From Actinomycetospora sp. (GTDB lineage: Bacteria; Actinomycetota; Actinomycetes; Mycobacteriales; Pseudonocardiaceae): a stretch of 5,790 bases of DNA. Made by a program: the position numbers and the translations under genes. A model generated the notes under the pieces. It saw only the letters and a list, made by a program, of their open reading frames with translations, made no database searches and had not been told where the DNA came from. Position 1 is the first letter of the stretch, and each line of letters opens with the position of its first letter. This document shows positions 1 to 5,716 of the stretch, in pieces. The stretch covers positions 1-5,790 of the forward strand of contig JAICLN010000272.1 of assembly GCA_025925615.1 (NCBI GenBank). Direction: 5' to 3'.

Positions 1-348
1 CCGGACGACGAGGCGCACGTCGGGGTCGATCTCCTGCACGCGCAGCGCGCGGTGGATGTTGGTGACGTCCTCGCGGTCGACGAGGGCGACGGCGCTCGCC
101 CCCCGTACCCCGGCGGCGAGGAAGGTGCGGTCGTCGTCGATGCTCCCGCCCTCGAGGACCCGCACGCCGGCGTCCTCGATCTGCGAGACGTAGCGGTTGG
201 TCCGGTCGGCGACCACGACGACGATGTCCACCGCCGCGCTGCCCTGCCGCCGGAGGGCCTGGACGATGCGCAGGGTGAGCAGGTTGTCGCCGCAGATCAC
301 GAAGCGCTGGGCGCGCCGCCCCGACGGTGTCGCCCCCGCACTCGTCAC
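1..348 (-). CDS. TrkA-N domain NAD-binding protein, K+ channel/transporter type (partial, C-terminus beyond window)
   Basis: The first 116 codons are present and the reading frame stays open to the left edge. After a short basic leader the protein reads RFVICGDNLLTLRIVQALRR. This is a Rossmann beta-strand, glycine turn and helix, as in the TrkA-N (RCK) domain that binds NAD(H) and gates K+ channels and transporters. Two later segments, GVRVLEGGSIDD and ALVDREDVTNIHRALRVQEI, match the rest of that fold. They resemble the N-terminal domain of large actinobacterial NAD-binding Kef-type/CASTOR-like proteins, which usually continue into membrane helices and a second TrkA-N domain; those parts cannot be seen here. 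The GTG start at 348 has TTAGGG 9 bases upstream, overlapping the cyclase stop. The gap to the cyclase is only 11 bases, so co-transcription and translational coupling are likely. The glycine motif is not the textbook GxGxxG, as is common in this subgroup. The ion specificity is inference. Confidence 0.75.
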   Translation of the reverse strand, partial: MTSAGATPSGRRAQRFVICGDNLLTLRIVQALRRQGSAAVDIVVVVADRTNRYVSQIEDAGVRVLEGGSIDDDRTFLAAGVRGASAVALVDREDVTNIHRALRVQEIDPDVRLVVR

Positions 349-359
349 GAGCGCGCACC

Positions 360-2036
360 CTAACCGCGCGTGACCCCCGAGCGAGCCCTTTCGGCCCCGT
401 CGACCACGTCCGTCCGGTCCACGCCGCGGACGCCGCGCGCCGTCGGCACCCCGATCTCGGTGTCGGCCTCGCGCCCGCGCAGCCGCCGGCTGCCGGTCAC
501 CGTCCACCGGCCGGCCTCGACGGCGTCGGCCCGTGCGAGCGCGGCGCCCGAAGCGGCCACGCCCTCCGGGATCACCTTGGCGACGTCGCAGTGCCGGGCG
601 GCCTCGTTCACCGGGTCCCCGATGACGGTGTACTCGTAGCGTCGCGCGACGCCGACGTGGCCCGCCACGGCCTCGCCGGCGGACACCCCGATGCCGGCGC
701 GGATCGCGACCTCGCCGTGGTCGAGTCGATCGGCAAGGGCGCGGGCGGTGGCGAGCGCGGCGCCGGCCGCGTCGTCGTGGTCGGTGGGCGCCCCGAAGAC
801 CGCGAGCGCGGCGTCGCCCTCGAACTTGTTGATCCAGCCGCCGTGGCCCTCGACGACGTCGACGACCTCGGCGAAGAACCGGTTGAGCCGGGCCACGACC
901 TCGGTCGGCGGGCGGGTGGCGGCCATCCGGGTCGAGCCGACCAGATCGACGAAGAGCACGGCCACGTCGCGGACGGCGCCACCCTCGCCGTCGAAGTCGC
1001 CCTGCCCCGCGACCGCGGCCGCGGCCACGTCCTCCCCGACCTGCTGGCCGAACAGTTCCCGCACCCGGTCCCGTTCCCGCAGGCCGGCGACCATCGTGTT
1101 GAACCCCGACTGGTGGAGGCCGAGCTGGGTGGTGTCGGTGACCTCCACGGTGACGTCGAGGTCACCCTCCTCGACCCGCTGCAGCGCGCGGCGTACCGCG
1201 AGCACCGAGGACGCGAGGGAGGTCGAGGTCAGGGCGGTGACGAGGAAGCCGACAGCCAGTGCCATCAGGGCGAGGACGAGCGTGACGAGCCCGAGCCGCG
1301 TCACCGTGAAGTAGTCCGCGTAGATCAGCGACGTCGCCGCGGCGATGACGACCCCGAGCAGCGGGACCCCGGTGCCCATGACCCAGGTCCCCAGTGAGCG
1401 CAGCACGACGCCGGGCAGGCCGTTCCCGCTCGGCGGCTGCAGCACGAACACCCGCGCGACCTCGCGGCGCAGGGCGAGCTCGGTCAGTCGGTAGGCGACG
1501 GTGACCGTCGTGACACCGCCCAGGGCGATCATGCAGGCCACGGCGAGGGCGAGGACGACCGACCAGTGCGCATCGAGGGCGGTGAACAGCACCGCGCCGA
1601 GCACCCACGGCACCGCCTGCACCACGGCGAGGCGCAGCGGGGCCCGGAGCACGACGCGGCGGGCCCGGCGCCGGTGCCGCTCGCGGTCCGCCTCGGTCGC
1701 GCGGGGACCGGGCGGGTCCGGGATGCGCATCCACGACCAGCCGAAGGCGAACGCCATCGCCGCCCCGACGGGGGCGTACACCGCGAAGAGCAACAGGTTG
1801 ACCTGCAGTGCCTCGGCCTCGTCGGCGACGAGGGCCCGGAACGGCAGCACCCATCCGGCGAGCCCCACGAGGAGACCGGCGCCGACCAGGTTGGCCACCA
1901 CGATCAGCGCCCCGACGATCGCCTTGGTGCGCAGTGCCACGTCGCTCGGCGCCTCGGCCCCCTCGTCAGGGCGCGACGCCGGGCCCGCGGTCGGTTCCGC
2001 GGGCCCGGTCACGTTCGTCGGCGGGCGGGCCGTCAC
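360..2036 (-). CDS. Class III adenylate/guanylate cyclase, six-helix membrane type with HAMP domain
   Basis: This 558-residue protein probably makes cAMP from ATP at the inner face of the membrane. A Pro/Ala-rich leader (1-35) is followed by six hydrophobic segments near 38-62, 79-101, 134-153, 158-182, 213-238 and 246-270. A HAMP linker (about 271-325, with EEGDLDV at 289-295) leads into the cyclase homology domain (about 355-530). Metal-binding Asp364 (LFVDLVGST) and Asp408 (NKFEGDA) are present, as are the substrate-recognition Lys404 and the transition-state pair Asn477 and Arg481 (VNEAAR). The position equivalent to the adenine-contacting Asp of mammalian cyclases is Thr470 (YTVIGD). Nothing catalytic is missing, so an active enzyme is expected. 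The architecture is that of M. tuberculosis Rv3645 and Rv1318c-Rv1320c. It lies 55 bases after the desaturase stop, with no convincing terminator between. The GTG start has GGGAG only 2 bases upstream, which is too close, so a later GTG (codon 9 or 33) is possible. ATP rather than GTP as substrate is inferred. Confidence 0.93.
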   Translation of the reverse strand: MTARPPTNVTGPAEPTAGPASRPDEGAEAPSDVALRTKAIVGALIVVANLVGAGLLVGLAGWVLPFRALVADEAEALQVNLLLFAVYAPVGAAMAFAFGWSWMRIPDPPGPRATEADRERHRRRARRVVLRAPLRLAVVQAVPWVLGAVLFTALDAHWSVVLALAVACMIALGGVTTVTVAYRLTELALRREVARVFVLQPPSGNGLPGVVLRSLGTWVMGTGVPLLGVVIAAATSLIYADYFTVTRLGLVTLVLALMALAVGFLVTALTSTSLASSVLAVRRALQRVEEGDLDVTVEVTDTTQLGLHQSGFNTMVAGLRERDRVRELFGQQVGEDVAAAAVAGQGDFDGEGGAVRDVAVLFVDLVGSTRMAATRPPTEVVARLNRFFAEVVDVVEGHGGWINKFEGDAALAVFGAPTDHDDAAGAALATARALADRLDHGEVAIRAGIGVSAGEAVAGHVGVARRYEYTVIGDPVNEAARHCDVAKVIPEGVAASGAALARADAVEAGRWTVTGSRRLRGREADTEIGVPTARGVRGVDRTDVVDGAERARSGVTRG

Positions 2037-2091
2037 GGCTCCCGACGGTAACGAGAGAGCCCGGCCCGGGGTGGGTGGTGTGGCCGACCCG

Positions 2092-3324
2092 TCAGCTGGT
2101 CGAACGGGAATCGGCCGGCAGTCCCGGCGTGTTCGCGGGCACCGGCGGGGTCTGCGGGGTGTCCGCGGAGTCCGCGCCGGTGGACTTCACCGCGCCGCGG
2201 CCGCGGGGCAGCCCGAGCTCCTGGCGCCGCTCGTTCGCCTCACGGAGCTTCCGGGCCGGCAGCGAGAGCCGCCAGATCGACCGGGTGGCCTGCCAGAACT
2301 GCCGCGGGAACGGGCCCGTGGTGTAGGGCAGCTCGTACTTCTCGCACAGCGCCCGCACCCGCACCGCGATCTCCGGGTACCGGTTCGAGCACAGGTCCGG
2401 GTACAGGTGGTGCTCGATCTGGTAGCCGAGCGACCCGGACATGATGTGCATCAGGCGGCCGCCGGTGAAGTTCGCCGACCCGAGCAGCTGGCGCAGGTAC
2501 CACTCCCCCTGCGTCTCGTTCTCCAGCTCCTCCTCGGTGAACACCTCGGCGCCGTCGGGGAAGTGCCCGCAGAAGATGATCGCGTACGACCAGATGTTGC
2601 GGATGATGTTGGCCGTGAAGTTCGCCGTGGCCGTGGGCACGAAGTTCGGCCCGGTCAGCGCCGGGAACAGGACATAGTCCTTGCCGATCTGACGGGCCTG
2701 CTTGCGCCCGATGGCGATCAGCTTGCGCTTGAACTCCTCGGGGTCCTCGAGCTGCATCTTGCGCAGGCCCTCGATGTCGAGGTCGTGCAGGCTCACGCCG
2801 TACTCGAAGGCCAGCATGAGCAGGGTGTTCACGACCGGCTGGACCAGGTAGTACGGGTGCCACGGCTGGTCGGAGCGGACGCGGAGGATCTCGTACCCGA
2901 CGTCCTTGTCCTTGCCGATGACGTTCGTGTACGTGTGGTGCAGGTAGTTGTGGGAGTGCTTCCACTGGTCGGCGGGGCAGACGTTGTCCCACTCCCACGT
3001 CGAAGAGTGGATCTCCGGATCGTTCATCCAGTCCCACTCGCCGTGCATGACGTTGTGGCCGATCTCCATGTTCTCGAGGATCTTGGCCACGCCGAGCGTG
3101 AGGGCACCGGCCCACCACAGCTCACGGCGGTTGCTGCCGAACATCATCACGCGGGCGGCGACGTTGAGACGGCGCTGCACGGTGATGAGCCGGCGGATGT
3201 AGGCGGCGTCGGAGTCGCCCCGCGACTCCTCGATGTCGGACCGGATCTGGTCGAACTCCCGACCCAGCGCCTCGACGTCCTCCTGGCTCAGATGGGCGAA
3301 CTCCTTGACGTCCCTGATCGCCAC
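2092..3324 (-). CDS. desA3: Membrane acyl-CoA desaturase, DesA3-like (stearoyl-CoA delta-9 type)
   Basis: This 410-residue integral-membrane di-iron desaturase probably inserts a cis double bond into a long-chain acyl-CoA, using O2 and electrons from the adjacent reductase. The three histidine boxes are HNVMH (90-94), HNYLHH (125-130) and QIEHH (302-306). A further conserved His254 lies in CGHFPDGAE. Long blocks, such as GVAKILENMEIGHNVMHG and MNDPEIHSSTWEWD, closely match DesA3 (Rv3229c, 427 residues) as I remember it. The N-terminal AIRDVKEFAHL also fits, which fixes the GTG start at 3324. GAGGGGAG ends 5 bases upstream of that start. The frame stays open for about 140 further codons upstream, but these only shadow the reductase gene. 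The gap from the reductase stop is 29 bases, so the two form an operon. The last 35 or so residues are a Pro/Ser/Thr-rich tail ending SRSTS, unlike DesA3. Delta-9 position and stearoyl preference are inferred from DesA3. Confidence 0.95.
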   Translation of the reverse strand: MAIRDVKEFAHLSQEDVEALGREFDQIRSDIEESRGDSDAAYIRRLITVQRRLNVAARVMMFGSNRRELWWAGALTLGVAKILENMEIGHNVMHGEWDWMNDPEIHSSTWEWDNVCPADQWKHSHNYLHHTYTNVIGKDKDVGYEILRVRSDQPWHPYYLVQPVVNTLLMLAFEYGVSLHDLDIEGLRKMQLEDPEEFKRKLIAIGRKQARQIGKDYVLFPALTGPNFVPTATANFTANIIRNIWSYAIIFCGHFPDGAEVFTEEELENETQGEWYLRQLLGSANFTGGRLMHIMSGSLGYQIEHHLYPDLCSNRYPEIAVRVRALCEKYELPYTTGPFPRQFWQATRSIWRLSLPARKLREANERRQELGLPRGRGAVKSTGADSADTPQTPPVPANTPGLPADSRSTS

Positions 3325-3329
3325 GACGA

Positions 3330-3337
3330 CTCCCCTC
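3330..3337 (-). promoter_or_regulatory. Ribosome binding site of the desaturase
   Basis: The minus strand reads GAGGGGAG, then 5 bases, then GTG at 3324. This strong Shine-Dalgarno match decides the start, and the codons just after it match the N-terminus of DesA3. It rules out the much longer open frame that reaches back to 3753. Confidence 0.75.
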
Positions 3338-3353
3338 GTTGCTTGCGGTCGGT

Positions 3354-4466
3354 TCAGGCGTCGACGACGCAGTCGCCTGCGGCCGCCGTGATGCATGTCT
3401 GGATCTTGACGGCGTCCCAGCTCTGGCCGCCGGAGCCGTCCGCGCGGTGCTCGGTGCCGTCGCGCAGGTCGCGCACGGTGCCGGAGCGCAGCGGCACGAC
3501 GCAGGTGTGGCAGATGCCCATGCGGCACCCGAACGGCAGCTGCAGGCCCGCCGACTCGCCACCCTCGAGGATGGTCGTCGCGCCGTCGACCTCCACCTCC
3601 TTGTCGGACTGCGAGAACGTGACCGTGCCGCCCTCGGCCTCGCCGCCCGCGAGGTTGGCCGAGAACCGCTCGACGTGGAGGTGGTCCTCGAGGCCCGCGT
3701 CTTCCCAGACCTCCTCGGCGTCGTCGAGCATCGCGTTGGGCCCGCAGACCCACGCCTCGCGCTCCTGCCAGTCCGGGCAGACGTCGGAGAGGTCGCGCAG
3801 GTCGAGGTGGCCGTCCTCGGAGGTGTGGCGGCGGATCACCGAGACCGAGCCGTACCGCTGGTCGAGGTCGGCGAGCTCGTCGGAGAACAGGAAGTGCTCC
3901 GGGTCGGGCGCGGAGTGCATGACGACGACGTCGGGCATCGTCCGGCGTCGGTCCAGTGTCCGCAGGAACGCCATGATCGGCGTGATCCCGCTGCCCGCGG
4001 TGAGGAAGAGGATCTTCTTCGGCGGCGGCTCGGGGAGCACGAAGTCACCCTGCGGCGGGGCGAGCCGCACGATCGTCCCGGGCGCGACGCCCCGGACGAG
4101 GTGCTGGGAGAGGAAACCCTCGGGCTGCGCCTTGATGGTGACCGAGAGGTGACCGGCGTCGCGCTTCGGCGGCGAGGTCAGCGAGTACGAGCGCCAGTGG
4201 AACCGGCCGTCGACCTGGACCGCGATGCCCACGTACTGGCCGGGCTGGTGGTCGAAGGACCATCCCCAGCCGGGCTTGATGACCAGGGTCGCGGCGTCGT
4301 CGGTCTCCTGCACGACCTTGACGACCTTGCCGCGCAGCTCCCGCGCCGACCACAGGGGGTTGAGCAGCGTGAGGTAGTCGTCGGGGAGCAGCGGCGTCGT
4401 GAAGCGCGACGCGGCCGCGCGCAGCCGCTGCACCGGGCGGGGGAGTCCAGCCGGGGAATCGTTCAC
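3354..4466 (-). CDS. Ferredoxin-reductase-type oxidoreductase with C-terminal 2Fe-2S domain, electron donor to the desaturase (Rv3230c-like)
   Basis: This 370-residue protein should carry electrons from NAD(P)H through FAD and a plant-type 2Fe-2S cluster to the desaturase. In order it has an FAD-binding barrel (about 46-145) with the flavin motif RSYSLTS at 92-98. Next is an NAD(P) domain (about 150-265) with LTAGSGITP at 155-163 and VCGPNAML at 240-247. A C-terminal ferredoxin domain (about 281-370) has cluster ligands Cys314, Cys319, Cys322 and Cys358 (CX4CX2CX35C). All four ligands are intact. Length and domain order match M. tuberculosis Rv3230c (about 380 residues), the known partner of DesA3, and the gene order is the same. 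I chose the GTG at 4466 because GGAGG lies 4 bases upstream. The open frame continues back to 4562, but that extra part (MFRCDEDRSYRC and on) is Arg/Cys-rich and unlike the family. It is the first gene of the reductase-desaturase operon. NADPH preference is inferred. Confidence 0.94.
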   Translation of the reverse strand: MNDSPAGLPRPVQRLRAAASRFTTPLLPDDYLTLLNPLWSARELRGKVVKVVQETDDAATLVIKPGWGWSFDHQPGQYVGIAVQVDGRFHWRSYSLTSPPKRDAGHLSVTIKAQPEGFLSQHLVRGVAPGTIVRLAPPQGDFVLPEPPPKKILFLTAGSGITPIMAFLRTLDRRRTMPDVVVMHSAPDPEHFLFSDELADLDQRYGSVSVIRRHTSEDGHLDLRDLSDVCPDWQEREAWVCGPNAMLDDAEEVWEDAGLEDHLHVERFSANLAGGEAEGGTVTFSQSDKEVEVDGATTILEGGESAGLQLPFGCRMGICHTCVVPLRSGTVRDLRDGTEHRADGSGGQSWDAVKIQTCITAAAGDCVVDA

Positions 4467-4470
4467 GTCG

Positions 4471-4475
4471 CCTCC
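4471..4475 (-). promoter_or_regulatory. Ribosome binding site of the reductase
   Basis: GGAGG on the minus strand lies 4 bases before the GTG at 4466. It supports this start over the longer open frame beginning at 4562. Confidence 0.7.
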
Positions 4476-4568
4476 GCTTCGTCGCCGGGGACAGCTACTC
4501 CCCGACCGAACGGGTGAGCAAGCGTGGCACCGGTATGACCGATCTTCGTCACATCGAAACATCCCGCC

Positions 4569-4582
4569 GTGTCATATGACAC
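4569..4582. promoter_or_regulatory. Perfect 14-bp palindrome, candidate operator
   Basis: GTGTCATATGACAC is fully self-complementary (7+7, no spacer) and AT-rich at its centre within very GC-rich DNA. It sits 9 bases past the regulator stop and about 100 bases before the reductase start, as expected for a dimeric repressor or activator site on the desaturase operon. The half-site TGTCAT recurs in direct orientation at 4590-4595, 20 bases away, and GTCATA recurs on the minus strand at 4539-4534. The adjacent MerR-family protein is the nearest candidate ligand. A GntR-, TetR- or DtxR-type protein encoded elsewhere is also possible. It is too short, and has no loop, to act as a terminator. Confidence 0.5.
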
Positions 4583-4591
4583 CGGGGGATG

Positions 4592-5344
4592 TCATGGAGG
4601 GGGTGGGCGCTCGTCGTCGCCCAGGACCCGAGACGCCTCGCGCACGAGCTCCCCGACCGCGGGCGGCATCGCCTCGCGGAACGCCGACATCACGGTCTGC
4701 GCCGCGACGGGCTGCAGTTTCGCCACGACGTCGCGGATCTCCTCGAACCGGTCGGCCGGCAGGCCGTCCGCGACGAAGTCCTGCCACACGGTGCGCCGGA
4801 AGAGGTCGACGAAGTTCTCCGCCACGTCGGTGATGTGCTCGATGACCATCTGCCGCGTGCCCAGCAGGGCATCCAGCGGCATCCCGAGCCGGACCGCCTC
4901 GGCGCCGGCCCGCACCATCCCGGGGCTGTGTACCCGGATCGTCCCGCCACCCAGGTCCTCGACCAGGCCGGCCGCGGCGAGTGCCTCGTACTGCGACGGA
5001 TCGCCACCGACCCACGAGGCGAACTCCTCGCGGGCGATGTCCACCGGCGGCTCGGCCTGCCACGGCGTGAGCATCTCCAGGTACTGGGAGAGGGCCCGCT
5101 CGGCGGTCTGGCTCGGCGTGGCGTCCACCAGCCGCTCGATCGCGGCGAGCGAGAAGCCCTCGGACTGCAGGTGCGTGATGAGGTCGAGACGCGCGAGGTG
5201 CTCGGTGCCGTAGAACCCGGTCCGGCCCTGCATCCGCGGCGGCGGGAGCAGGCCCCGGGCAGCATGGGCCCGCACATTGCGCACGGTCATCCCGGCATGA
5301 GCGGCCAGACGGTCGATCGTCCATGCCGATGCCGGAGCCCCCAC
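4592..5344 (-). CDS. MerR-family transcriptional regulator
   Basis: This 250-residue DNA-binding protein probably controls the desaturase operon next to it. Residues 8-73 form a MerR winged helix-turn-helix: WTIDRLAAHAGMTVRNVRAH is the helix-turn-helix, GLLPPP (31-36) opens the wing, and FYGTEHLARLDLI (44-56) follows. LQSEGFSLAAIERLV (59-73) completes it. The remaining 170 or so residues form a mostly helical C-terminal domain that I do not recognise. This is longer than in small metal-sensing MerR proteins. The protein contains no cysteine, which argues against the usual metal or redox sensing. An organic, perhaps lipid-like, ligand is a guess from context. The GTG at 5344 is the only start that keeps the whole DNA-binding domain. 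No clear Shine-Dalgarno precedes it, so its message may have a very short leader. It ends in a run of four prolines, 125 bases before the reductase, on the same strand. Confidence 0.88.
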   Translation of the reverse strand: MGAPASAWTIDRLAAHAGMTVRNVRAHAARGLLPPPRMQGRTGFYGTEHLARLDLITHLQSEGFSLAAIERLVDATPSQTAERALSQYLEMLTPWQAEPPVDIAREEFASWVGGDPSQYEALAAAGLVEDLGGGTIRVHSPGMVRAGAEAVRLGMPLDALLGTRQMVIEHITDVAENFVDLFRRTVWQDFVADGLPADRFEEIRDVVAKLQPVAAQTVMSAFREAMPPAVGELVREASRVLGDDERPPPP

Positions 5345-5480
5345 GCCAACCCACGGTACGAGTATTTCACGGGGGACGCGGTTCCTGTTACTGCGGGTAC
5401 CTACTAGATCCGTACGACGGTGCTGCGGCCGTCCGCCGGACTGCCGTCGAGCACGGCACCGAGGACGACCTGGCGACGGC
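5345..5480. promoter_or_regulatory. Intergenic region upstream of the regulator, with a possible MerR-type promoter
   Basis: On the minus strand GTAACA (5391-5386, 4 of 6 matches to TTGACA) and AATACT (5366-5361, 4 of 6 to TATAAT) are separated by 19 bases. This is the long spacer typical of promoters that MerR proteins act on, and it is correctly placed to drive the regulator gene. Predicted transcription would start only about 10-15 bases before the GTG. The match is weak and no strong dyad lies in the spacer, so the call is tentative. From about 5401 on, the plus strand looks coding (see the entry ending at 5669). Confidence 0.25.
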
Positions 5481-5669
5481 GTGGTCGGCCTGGCTCGACG
5501 CGCCGTCGGCCAGATCGTCGTGGCGGGCCCGGACGAGGACGAGCGCCGGGTGATGGCGCCCGGGTTCGCGGCCTACCTGCGACTGTTGGGCGGCCCCGAC
5601 CTCGACAGCCCCGACCCGGACGCGGCCGCAGACGGGGTGCTCTGGTGGGACGCCCCGGCGTTACGGTGA
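5481..5669 (+). CDS. Small hypothetical protein, possibly the 3' part of a broken gene
   Basis: I do not recognise this family. From the GTG at 5481 it would encode 62 residues, including VVAGPDEDERRVMAPGFAAY and a Trp-rich end (VLWWDAPALR). Third codon positions are almost all G or C, as in the real genes nearby. The stop at 5669 is followed 24 bases later by a strong hairpin, which supports a plus-strand gene ending here. The start is unclear: GTG 5481 has only a distant GAGGA (5461-5465). Coding-like sequence also continues upstream in another frame (from about 5401, with TAVEHGTEDDLATAWSAWLD). That frame has no start codon before the regulator's own 5' end. The gene may therefore be larger and frameshifted, or a remnant. 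It is predicted to be acidic and soluble, with no signal peptide or membrane segment. Confidence 0.4.
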   Translation: MVGLARRAVGQIVVAGPDEDERRVMAPGFAAYLRLLGGPDLDSPDPDAAADGVLWWDAPALR

Positions 5670-5693
5670 CGGAACGGGACGCGGGTGCCGGAG

Positions 5694-5716
5694 AACCGGG
5701 TCCGCGGGACCCGGTT
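5694..5716 (+). terminator. Hairpin, probable transcription terminator
   Basis: AACCGGGTCC and GGACCCGGTT are perfectly complementary, giving a 10-bp stem with a 3-base GCG loop. It begins 24 bases after the stop at 5669. The sequence after it is TAAACGG-like rather than a U-run on the plus strand, which is usual for actinobacterial hairpin terminators. It could work in either direction, so a convergent minus-strand gene beyond the window could share it. Confidence 0.65.

Larger units (their letters stand above)
4467..4591 (-). promoter_or_regulatory. Control region of the reductase-desaturase operon
   Basis: These 125 bases between the regulator stop and the reductase start hold no gene. 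They are less G/C-biased than the flanking genes, especially at 4534-4582. On the minus strand they contain the palindrome at 4569-4582, a further GTCATA in GGTCATACC (4540-4532), TGTGAC (4554-4549) and the GGAGG at 4475-4471. A weak promoter guess is a -35-like TTTCGA (4559-4554) with a -10-like CATACC (4537-4532), 16 bases apart. This would put the palindrome just upstream of the -35 element. The hexamers are poor matches, so the exact promoter is not established. No terminator hairpin was seen after the regulator, so read-through from it is also possible. Confidence 0.5.

Noticed and set aside
327..1397. Plus-strand open frame of 356 codons opposite the cyclase
   Set aside because: Its Asp/Arg/Gly/His-rich sequence has no recognisable domain and is fully antisense to the cyclase catalytic domain.
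2060..2070. CCCGGCCCGGG as a terminator between desaturase and cyclase
   Set aside because: The arms are 5 bases with a single-base gap, so a stable hairpin cannot form. No other convincing hairpin was seen in 2037-2091.
3325..3753. N-terminal extension of the desaturase frame
   Set aside because: The extension overlaps the reductase ferredoxin domain and is Arg/Gly-rich. The GTG at 3324 has a strong ribosome binding site and the family's N-terminus.
1501..4152. Plus-strand open frame of 883 codons
   Set aside because: It lies antisense to the cyclase, desaturase and reductase genes, all clearly identified by motifs. Its translation is Arg/Ser/Thr-rich low complexity, typical of a shadow frame in high-GC DNA.
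4467..4562. N-terminal extension of the reductase to 4562
   Set aside because: It is Arg/Cys-rich and unlike the family, it covers the likely promoter region, and GGAGG sits right before the GTG at 4466.
5323..5400. ATG at 5323 as the start of the upstream plus-strand frame
   Set aside because: It lies inside the regulator's 5' end, has no ribosome binding site, and the codons between it and 5401 do not look coding.
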